Assembly: GCA_015492195.1 (NCBI GenBank)
Contig: WGFP01000044.1
Location: 1-5,661, forward strand
Direction: 5' to 3'
Length of the DNA stretch: 5,661 nucleotides
From: Acidiferrobacterales bacterium
GTDB lineage: Bacteria > Pseudomonadota > Gammaproteobacteria > Acidiferrobacterales > Sulfurifustaceae
Shown: positions 1-5,140 of the stretch, one piece after another
How positions within the stretch are numbered: the stretch's first letter is position 1
Layout: the number at the start of each line of letters is the position of its first letter
Notes under the pieces: model-generated
Told to the model about the DNA's origin: nothing
Seen by the model: only the letters and a program-made list of their open reading frames with translations
The model's database searches: none
Translations under genes and position numbers: made by a program

Positions 1-794
1 ACATTGCACTTGATGGTCGCCAACTCACGCGAGCGCGGCAATTGGGCAAGCGAGTTCCGAAGGCTCTCTCCCACCTTTCCGCCGATCTCATCGGCGTGCG
101 CCTTGATCTTTTCCAGCGACCCGTATTGCTGCAACCATTTGGCGGCGGTCTTGGGGCCGACGCCGGGCACGCCGGGGATATTGTCCACGGCATCCCCGAC
201 CAGGGCGAGAAAATCAACGATGCGTTCCGGCGGCACGCCGAATTTATCCATCACGCCCTGCCGGTCATACACGGTGTTGCTCATGGTGTTAATCAGGGTG
301 ACGTGATCGTTGACCAGTTGTGCCAGATCCTTGTCGCCGGTGGAAATAAGCGTATCCATGCGCGCCTTGGTTGCCCGGGCGGCCAGGGTGCCGATGACGT
401 CATCGGCCTCAACGCCTTCAATTTCCAACAGGGGCAAACCCATCGCCCGGACAACGGCATGGGCGGTTTCAATCTGGCCGCTCAACTCATCCGGCATGGG
501 CGGACGGTTGGCCTTGTAGTCGGCATAGATCTCATCACGAAAGGTTTTGCCCGGCGCATCGAACACCACGGCGATGTACCGGGGATCGTATTCGGAAAGC
601 AACTTGCGCAGCATGTTGGTTATGCCGTAAACCGCGCCCGTGGCCTCGCCCCGCGAAGTGCTGAAGTGGGGCATGGCATGATATGCCCGGTATAGATAAG
701 ATGAGCCGTCCACCAGGATCAGGGGTTTATCCCGGGTGTTTCCCTTTTTACGCGTACGGGTGGATTTTTTTGGGTTGGACTTTTTACGGCTCAT
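1..794 (-). CDS. polA: DNA polymerase I, N-terminal 5'-nuclease part (truncated by window edge)
   Basis: This is the first 264 codons of DNA polymerase I, which removes RNA primers, fills gaps and joins excision repair. Only the 5'-3' exonuclease (FEN-like) domain is in the window. Translated on the minus strand, it matches E. coli PolA closely from residue 24 on. The visible metal-binding acidic residues are D29 (LILVDGSSY), D79 (VVFDA), E129/D131/D132 (VEADDVIG), D154/D156 (STGDKD) and D201/D204 (VGDAVDNIPG). K83, R86, Y93 and R97 of the arch/helix region are present. A helix-hairpin-helix follows at about 208-221 (GVPGVGPKTAAKW). The ATG at 794 is the only Met start before the conserved core. 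It adds a basic tail of about 23 residues rich in Lys and Arg, where E. coli PolA has about 7. No clear Shine-Dalgarno is seen. The Klenow-type part lies beyond the left edge. It is divergent from the LOG-family gene. Confidence 0.98.
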   Translation of the reverse strand, partial: MSRKKSNPKKSTRTRKKGNTRDKPLILVDGSSYLYRAYHAMPHFSTSRGEATGAVYGITNMLRKLLSEYDPRYIAVVFDAPGKTFRDEIYADYKANRPPMPDELSGQIETAHAVVRAMGLPLLEIEGVEADDVIGTLAARATKARMDTLISTGDKDLAQLVNDHVTLINTMSNTVYDRQGVMDKFGVPPERIVDFLALVGDAVDNIPGVPGVGPKTAAKWLQQYGSLEKIKAHADEIGGKVGESLRNSLAQLPRSRELATIKCN

Positions 795-929
795 CGTGTG
801 TATCGCATATTTAACGGTGTTGCGCAGACAACGAACGGTTTTCGGCCACCAAAATATTTAACTCGCCCCATAAGCGAAACGCCTCTGCGCCACTCCTCGC
901 TGCGGGCGAATTTATGCTAAAAGACGTAT
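795..929. promoter_or_regulatory. Divergent intergenic region between polA and the LOG-family gene
   Basis: This 135-bp gap separates two divergent starts, so it must hold promoters for both unless transcription enters from farther away. The sites I see are weak. For polA, a TTGTCT (831-826, minus strand) lies 16 nt from TATGCG (809-804), a poor -10. For the plus-strand gene, TATGCT at 913-918 could be a -10, with no good -35 about 17 nt upstream. An AT-rich patch at 851-862 stands out from the GC-rich surroundings. I see no gene, RNA or strong dyad here. That promoters exist is inferred from the divergent layout. Their exact positions are uncertain. Confidence 0.35.
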
Positions 930-1679
930 ATGAAACAGAAAAAACCGCCACCACAGGAACCTGTTGATACGTCATCCAATTTTCGTGTCGCCGTCACGCC
1001 TTCCGGCATCATGTCGCGTGAGTCCTGGAAGATTTTTCAGATCATGGCAGAATTTGTCGCGGGCTTCGAGCGACTCTCGCAGATTCAACCCTCGGTCAGC
1101 ATTTTCGGTTCCGCGCGCACGCCGCCCGGCCATCCCTATTATGCCCTGACCGAGGAAATCGCGCGCAAGCTTTCCGACGCCGGCTTCGCCGTGGTTTCGG
1201 GCGGCGGACCGGGGCTCATGGAGGCGGCCAACAAGGGCGCCTTCGCCGGCAAATCCCCAAGCGTCGGTCTCAACATCATGCTGCCGCATGAACAAATCGC
1301 CAATGACTATCAGGACGTCAGCCTGAGCTTTCAGCACTTCTTCGCCCGCAAGGTCATGTTCGTGAAATACGCCAAGGCCTACGTCGTCATGCCCGGCGGT
1401 TTCGGCACGCTCGATGAAGTCATCGAGGCATTGACGCTGATCCAGACCGGCAAGAGTGTACGCATGCCCATTATTCTGGTACACAGTCCATTCTGGGCCG
1501 GCTTGATCGATTGGTTTAAAAAAACGCTGATCACCGAAGGCGTCATCGGCAAGGAAGATTTGGATCTCTTCGTCGTGGCCGACAACGCCCAGGAGGTCAT
1601 TGACGCCATATTCCGCTATTATGAACGCAGCGGATTCGAGCCCTCGGCAGAGGAAAAGGAAATCAAGCTGAACCTCTAA
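930..1679 (+). CDS. LOG-family (TIGR00730) Rossmann-fold protein, putative nucleoside 5'-monophosphate phosphoribohydrolase
   Basis: The 249-residue protein carries the family signatures of LOG, the old 'lysine decarboxylase-like' Rossmann proteins: GGGPGLMEAANKGA at 91-104 and PGGFGTLDE at 155-163. The likely catalytic pair is R140 (HFFARK) and E163. Characterised relatives split nucleoside 5'-monophosphates into free base and ribose 5-phosphate. Plant and some bacterial members release cytokinins, while others act in purine/pyrimidine salvage. The substrate here cannot be read from sequence. The protein has about 55 residues before the core (IFGSAR at 58-63), so it is longer than the compact LOG type of about 190 residues. 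There is no signal peptide, so it should be cytosolic. The ATG at 930 has only a weak purine stretch upstream. An alternative start would be M28 (1011). The earlier ATG at 914 is out of frame. The next gene starts 55 nt downstream on the same strand. Confidence 0.94.
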   Translation: MKQKKPPPQEPVDTSSNFRVAVTPSGIMSRESWKIFQIMAEFVAGFERLSQIQPSVSIFGSARTPPGHPYYALTEEIARKLSDAGFAVVSGGGPGLMEAANKGAFAGKSPSVGLNIMLPHEQIANDYQDVSLSFQHFFARKVMFVKYAKAYVVMPGGFGTLDEVIEALTLIQTGKSVRMPIILVHSPFWAGLIDWFKKTLITEGVIGKEDLDLFVVADNAQEVIDAIFRYYERSGFEPSAEEKEIKLNL

Positions 1680-1727
1680 CCCCGCGTACCTGAACGGACA
1701 ACCCGTCCACCGCAACAGGATATAAAC

Positions 1728-1734
1728 AAGAAGG
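1728..1734 (+). promoter_or_regulatory. Shine-Dalgarno-like AAGAAGG abutting the DUF2782 start codon
   Basis: The purine run AAGAAGG ends at 1734, directly against the ATG at 1735, whereas a working site usually lies 5-9 nt upstream. An in-frame TAA at 1723-1725 rules out an earlier start. The next in-frame ATGs (1756, 1774) lie 21 nt or more away and would remove the basic end of the signal peptide. TATAAA at 1721-1726 overlaps this area and resembles a -10 box, but I see no matching -35. ATG 1735 therefore remains the best start, with an unusual initiation region. Confidence 0.4.
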
Positions 1735-2124
1735 ATGCGTTTTTTTTCATTATTAATGTGTCTTGCGCTCTCCATGATCATGCCGTGGAACGCCGCTATC
1801 GCTGAAACCAACAAGGGCAAGTCCGGCAAGCCGGGGGCATCAAAGCCGGTGGTTCCGGAGCCGCCGCCGTTGCCGGAGCATTACAATCCGCCGTCGGCGC
1901 CGGATGAGGCGGCCCAGGAGTTGGAACCCGAGATCACCATCACCACGAAGGGCGACGCCATCCATGAGGAATATCGCTTAAACGGCGTGCTCTACATGAT
2001 CAAGGTGATTCCCGCCAAGGGCAAACCATATTATTTAATTGATTATGAGGGAGACGGGAAATTCCGCCGCAGCGCCCTGGAACCGAATATCACTATCCCC
2101 ATGTGGGTCATCAAACGTTTTTAA
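1735..2124 (+). CDS. DUF2782 family exported protein of unknown function
   Basis: This is a small 129-residue protein with a Sec signal peptide: basic MRFF, a hydrophobic core to about residue 20 and a likely cut after AIA (23/24). A proline-rich linker (about 32-58, with PEPPPLPE) leads to a compact C-terminal domain (62-129) with ITITTKGDAIHEEYRLNG, LYMIKVIPAKGKPYYLID and EGDGKF. This matches my memory of DUF2782, a gammaproteobacterial family encoded beside thrB and polA, as in Pseudomonas. No function is established to my knowledge. The protein is expected in the periplasm. C9 lies inside the hydrophobic stretch without a convincing lipobox, so I do not call it a lipoprotein. thrB begins 14 nt after the stop, which suggests cotranscription. 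A run of eight T at 1740-1747 lies in codons 2-5, a possible slippage or sequencing-error site. Confidence 0.88.
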   Translation: MRFFSLLMCLALSMIMPWNAAIAETNKGKSGKPGASKPVVPEPPPLPEHYNPPSAPDEAAQELEPEITITTKGDAIHEEYRLNGVLYMIKVIPAKGKPYYLIDYEGDGKFRRSALEPNITIPMWVIKRF

Positions 2125-2138
2125 TATCCAAGTACTTC

Positions 2139-3137
2139 ATGTCCGTTTACACGAGCATCAGTAAAGGGGAACTTGAGGAATTTCTCGCCGGATATTCCAT
2201 AGGCGAATTGCGGAAATTCGCCGGCATCACGTCGGGCATCGAGAATACCAATTACTACGTCACGACCTCCGGGGGGGAATACGTCCTCACGATCTTTGAA
2301 AAACTGCCCGCGACGGAACTGCCCTTTTTCCTCGACCTCATGGCCTATCTTGCCGAACACCGGATCCCCTGCGCCCATCCGGCCAGGAACAAGGCCGGCA
2401 ATTATCTCGGCGAACTCAAGGGCAAACCGGCGGCACTGGTCCAGCGCCTCCCCGGCCGATCGCTCGATCACCCGAAGCCGATCCACTGCGCCGCCGTCGG
2501 CGAGGTGCTCGCCAGGCTGCACCTGGCGGGACAGGGGTTTCCCCAAAGTCGCGAGAATGACCGCGGTCCCCGGTGGTGGAAACAGACGGCGGGCGCCCTG
2601 TTTGAGCGCTTGAGCAGCGAAGACGCCGCGCTTCTAAAAGAGGAACTGCATTTCCAGTCACGGTATCGGTCATTCGATCTGCCGCGCGGCATCGTGCACG
2701 CCGATCTATTCCGCGACAACGTGCTGTTCGAGGGAGACAAGCTGGGCGGACTCATCGATTTTTATTACGCCTGCACCGATATATTGCTGTTCGACGTCGC
2801 CGTCACGGCCAACGACTGGTGCAATGCGGCGGACGGCGCACTGGACGAGCGACTGACGCGTTCCCTGCTCAAGGCCTATCAAAATATCCGTCCCATAACC
2901 GCCGTCGAACGCGACGCGTGGCCGGCCATGCTGCGTGCCGCCGCCCTGCGTTTCTGGCTTTCGCGACTCTACGACATGCACTTCCCGCGGCCGGGCGAAA
3001 TCACCCACACCAAAGATCCCGAGGTCTTCAAACGTATTCTTATAAACCGGATCGATAACGAGTATTATATCCGCGACCTGTGGCCGGAGACCTTCGCTCA
3101 AAAACCGGGGGGGAGCAAAAAACTCGAGCATGGCTAG
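2139..3137 (+). CDS. thrB: Homoserine kinase, type II (ThrB2, APH/choline-kinase fold)
   Basis: The enzyme phosphorylates L-homoserine with ATP to O-phosphohomoserine, the step before threonine synthase. It is the protein-kinase-like ThrB of Pseudomonas and relatives, not the GHMP-kinase ThrB of E. coli. Over 332 residues it shows the N-terminal MSVYTSIS, ITSGIENTNYYV at 30-41, the nucleotide-binding YVLTIFEK (48-55, K55 the probable ATP lysine), the catalytic loop HADLFRDN at 187-194 (D189, N194) and the metal-binding aspartate D207 in LIDFYYAC. NDWC and RFWLSRL further on are also typical. I chose the ATG at 2139 because it restores the family N-terminus. A GTG at 2103 in the same frame would add 12 residues and overlap the DUF2782 gene. 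No clear ribosome binding site precedes it. The C-terminal tail (about 318-332, QKPGGSKKLEHG) looks like an extra, non-conserved extension and is encoded around a run of seven G. Confidence 0.97.
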   Translation: MSVYTSISKGELEEFLAGYSIGELRKFAGITSGIENTNYYVTTSGGEYVLTIFEKLPATELPFFLDLMAYLAEHRIPCAHPARNKAGNYLGELKGKPAALVQRLPGRSLDHPKPIHCAAVGEVLARLHLAGQGFPQSRENDRGPRWWKQTAGALFERLSSEDAALLKEELHFQSRYRSFDLPRGIVHADLFRDNVLFEGDKLGGLIDFYYACTDILLFDVAVTANDWCNAADGALDERLTRSLLKAYQNIRPITAVERDAWPAMLRAAALRFWLSRLYDMHFPRPGEITHTKDPEVFKRILINRIDNEYYIRDLWPETFAQKPGGSKKLEHG

Positions 3138-3166
3138 GATCAAACCTGCACGGTCGGGCATGACCC

Positions 3167-4015
3167 ATGTACGCACATAAAACAACGATAAATCAGGCCA
3201 TTACCTGGATCGCCTCCGCCTGGCGCCTCTTTAGAAAACAGCCCGTACCGTGGCTCGGTATGACGTTGATTTATGTCGTGGTCGCGCTGTTGCTCAAGCA
3301 GATCCCGTTTATGGGGGACCTTGTGTTGATTCTTATCACGCCCCTGATGCTGGCGGGGGCCCTGCTGACCGCACGCTCCATGGAGCGGCCCGCTGCAAAC
3401 GGCGCCATCGCGAATGAGACGTCCCCGTCGCCCGAGGCGGACGTCGGCTCGAACCGGCGTGATGCCCTGCTTGCGCATGCGCTCAAACCCGTGCGGTTGC
3501 TGTTTCAGGCCTTCACCAGCCAGGAAAAGGTGCTCGTGGTCGTGGTGGTCTGTATCCTGACGCTCGGTTTGGCCATGGTGGTAAAAATCGTGGAGTACTT
3601 TCTGGTCGGCGGCTTTATCGTCTCCGGATTAACCGTAACCAACCTGGGAGCCACACCGAGTGTTTCCGTCCTTCTTGGAATGCTGGCGGTGTCGGTGCTG
3701 TACGTGCTGTTGGTCATGGGGCTTTTTTACATCGTCCATCTCACGATGCTCGGCAATCACGACCCTATGTCGGCCATCGCCGACAGCTTTTCCGCCTGCC
3801 TCAGAAATGCCTGGCCGCTGGCCGTCTTTACCACGGCATTCGTCATTCCCTATGCGGTGATTGAGTCCGTGTTCAGCGCCTTGCCCTGGCTGGGTTACGC
3901 CTTGGTCTTGAGCTTTGGTCTTTTAATCATCCCCGTCTTCGTCATTGGAACCTATTACAGCTACAAGGACATCTTCGAGTCGCAACCGCTGCCGTCCGAC
4001 GTGGCGCCGGTCTGA
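3167..4015 (+). CDS. Polytopic inner-membrane protein, BPSS1780-like family
   Basis: The 282-residue protein is mostly hydrophobic. Likely membrane segments are about 29-44, 50-68, 121-140, 143-158, 166-191, 215-234 and 241-262. A polar loop of roughly 70-118 (ERPAANGAIANETSPSPE, then basic NRRDALLAHALKPVR) separates the first pair from the rest. The amphipathic N-terminus (WIASAWRLFRKQPVPWLG, 14-31) and the C-terminal YYSYKDIFE (263-271) fit the BPSS1780 family of uncharacterised proteobacterial membrane proteins. That assignment is from memory of the pattern. There are no catalytic motifs, so no transport or enzymatic role can be given. The gene begins 29 nt after thrB and may share its transcript. 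An in-frame TGA at 3161-3163 fixes ATG 3167 as the earliest ATG start, and no Shine-Dalgarno is visible. An uncharacterised permease-like protein is the alternative reading. Confidence 0.8.
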   Translation: MYAHKTTINQAITWIASAWRLFRKQPVPWLGMTLIYVVVALLLKQIPFMGDLVLILITPLMLAGALLTARSMERPAANGAIANETSPSPEADVGSNRRDALLAHALKPVRLLFQAFTSQEKVLVVVVVCILTLGLAMVVKIVEYFLVGGFIVSGLTVTNLGATPSVSVLLGMLAVSVLYVLLVMGLFYIVHLTMLGNHDPMSAIADSFSACLRNAWPLAVFTTAFVIPYAVIESVFSALPWLGYALVLSFGLLIIPVFVIGTYYSYKDIFESQPLPSDVAPV

Positions 4016-4029
4016 GCGCGCGACCGCGT

Positions 4030-4060
4030 TTGTCTTAATCCCGTTTTGTGTCGCTATAAT
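4030..4060 (+). promoter_or_regulatory. Candidate sigma70 promoter with perfect TATAAT -10 for the deacetylase gene
   Basis: A perfect TATAAT lies at 4055-4060. Upstream, TTGTCT at 4030-4035 matches four of six -35 bases but at a long 19-nt spacing. The alternative GTCTTA at 4032-4037 has 17-nt spacing and is weaker. A start point 7 nt after the -10 falls on or beside the ATG at 4067, so the message may be leaderless or nearly so. The -10 match is seen directly. Promoter activity is inferred. Confidence 0.55.
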
Positions 4061-4066
4061 TGCGCG

Positions 4067-5008
4067 ATGAGCGTACGCGTCTACCGCGGCGAGGCACTGG
4101 CCGCCTACGGTTTCGGGGAGGGCCACCCCTTCGGGCCGGACCGCCTCGATGCCTTCTGGCGGGAGGCCGTCAAGCAGGGTCTGGATAAACGGGTGAACGT
4201 CGGGATACCGGTGCGGTGTACGGAGAAGGATCTGGCCCTGTTCCACACCCGCGCCTATATCGAATTCGTCAAACGCCGGTCCGAAACCGGCGGCGGTTAC
4301 CTGGACCCCTACCATGATACGCCCGCCTTCAAGGGCATCTTTGAGGCGGGCTCCTATATTGTCGGTTCCGTGTTGGACGCCCTTGAGGCCGTCCTCCATG
4401 GCGAATTCCGACGCGTCTTTGTGCCCATCGCCGGCCTGCACCATGCACGCCGCGACGCCGCGGCCGGGTTCTGCGTCTTCAATGACATCGGCGTGCTGAT
4501 CGAAACCCTGCGCAAACGTCACGGCATCCGGCGCGTGGCCTACGTGGACATCGACGCCCACCACGGCGACGGTGTCTTCTATGAATTCGAGGACGACCCC
4601 GATTTAATCATCGCGGACATCCACGAAGACGGCCGCTACCTTTATCCCGGCACCGGTAGCACCGACGAGACCGGCAAGGGCGAGGCTAAAGGCAGCAAAC
4701 TCAACATCCCCATGGAACCGGGCGCCGATGATGCCGCATTCCACCGTATCTGGCCCGAGGTCGAGGAATTCGTGCGCGCGGGCCGACCCGAGATCATCCT
4801 GCTGCAGGCCGGGGCCGACAGCATTGCCGGTGATCCCATCACGCACTTGCAGTACACACCCAAGGCCCATGGCCACGCCGCCCGCAGACTGTGCACCATC
4901 GCCGATGAATGTTGTCAGGGACGACTCATCGCCATGGGCGGAGGCGGCTATGACCGTACCAATCTGGCGCTGGCCTGGAGTGCGGTCGTCAAGGCCATGC
5001 TGCACTAG
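4067..5008 (+). CDS. AcuC-like deacetylase of the histone deacetylase superfamily (class I-type, zinc dependent)
   Basis: The 313-residue protein has the complete arginase/deacetylase-fold active site. It has the histidine pair H125-H126 (GLHHARRD), GFCVFND at 134-140, DIDAHHGDG at 161-169 with zinc ligands D163 and H165, the third ligand D251 (QAGADSIAGDP) and the transition-state tyrosine Y295 in GGGGYD. It should therefore be catalytically active. Bacterial relatives remove acyl groups from lysines or small amines. AcuC of Bacillus deacetylates and so activates acetyl-CoA synthetase. The polyamine-deacetylase branch is a possible alternative. The substrate is not readable here. The length is typical of the compact bacterial enzymes, and no signal peptide is seen. 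ATG 4067 is chosen over the in-frame TTG at 4046, which would place TATAAT inside the coding region and prepend Cys-containing residues. No Shine-Dalgarno precedes it. It lies 51 nt after the membrane-protein gene. Confidence 0.96.
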   Translation: MSVRVYRGEALAAYGFGEGHPFGPDRLDAFWREAVKQGLDKRVNVGIPVRCTEKDLALFHTRAYIEFVKRRSETGGGYLDPYHDTPAFKGIFEAGSYIVGSVLDALEAVLHGEFRRVFVPIAGLHHARRDAAAGFCVFNDIGVLIETLRKRHGIRRVAYVDIDAHHGDGVFYEFEDDPDLIIADIHEDGRYLYPGTGSTDETGKGEAKGSKLNIPMEPGADDAAFHRIWPEVEEFVRAGRPEIILLQAGADSIAGDPITHLQYTPKAHGHAARRLCTIADECCQGRLIAMGGGGYDRTNLALAWSAVVKAMLH

Positions 5009-5085
5009 CGCTTATACGGTAGGCGGACAATATAGAATTCAGTAAACTGTGAGATTCGGCTCGTCACTCCAAAATTAATGCAAGT

Positions 5086-5113
5086 TTGACAACGTTCAAG
5101 GGTACAAAATAAT
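5086..5113 (+). promoter_or_regulatory. Strong sigma70-type promoter upstream of the TRAP receptor gene
   Basis: A perfect -35 TTGACA at 5086-5091 is followed after 16 nt by AATAAT at 5108-5113, a five-of-six match to the -10. Transcription would begin near 5120, leaving a leader of about 20 nt with a good ribosome binding site. A short dyad, TTGA (5086-5089) and TCAA (5096-5099), overlaps the -35 and could serve a regulator. That role is speculative. Confidence 0.65.
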
Positions 5114-5130
5114 TTAACGCCAAAAATTCC

Positions 5131-5135
5131 GGGAG
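5131..5135 (+). promoter_or_regulatory. Ribosome binding site of the TRAP receptor gene
   Basis: GGGAG lies 5 nt upstream of the ATG at 5141, a normal position. This sets the start of the Tat signal peptide. It is the only clear, normally spaced Shine-Dalgarno in the window. Confidence 0.7.
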
Positions 5136-5140
5136 CCGCC

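Noticed and set aside
42..695. 217-codon plus-strand open frame opposite polA
   Set aside because: It lies entirely antisense to the well-matched PolA nuclease domain. Its composition is what the complement of a GC-rich coding frame gives, and it has no recognisable motifs.
1696..1708. GGAC-AACCC-GTCC hairpin between the LOG gene and DUF2782
   Set aside because: It has a four-pair stem with no following T run (the T8 lies over 30 nt away inside the next gene), so it is not a credible terminator.
972..1829. 285-codon minus-strand open frame opposite the LOG gene
   Set aside because: It is antisense to a gene with intact family motifs and runs on into the DUF2782 start. The protein shows no domain, and the openness follows from codon bias on the other strand.
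2103..2138. In-frame GTG start for thrB overlapping the DUF2782 gene
   Set aside because: The family N-terminus MSVYT begins at the ATG at 2139. The extra 12 residues have no support and no ribosome binding site.
3130..3180. 16-codon ORF (MARIKPARSG...) between thrB and the membrane-protein gene
   Set aside because: It is too short, overlaps both neighbours and has no ribosome binding site. It is the frame-shifted continuation of the thrB tail rather than a gene.
4017..4035. CGCG-CGAC-CGCG hairpin followed by TTTGTCTT as a possible terminator after the membrane-protein gene
   Set aside because: The stem is only four pairs and the T tract is broken. It is too weak to call an intrinsic terminator.
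4046..4066. In-frame TTG start giving the deacetylase seven extra residues
   Set aside because: It would put the TATAAT promoter box inside the coding region, has no Shine-Dalgarno, and the added residues (MCRYNCA) do not fit the family N-terminus.
3923..4564. 213-codon minus-strand open frame across the membrane-protein end and the deacetylase start
   Set aside because: It spans the boundary of two real plus-strand genes and mirrors the deacetylase codons. No motif supports it.
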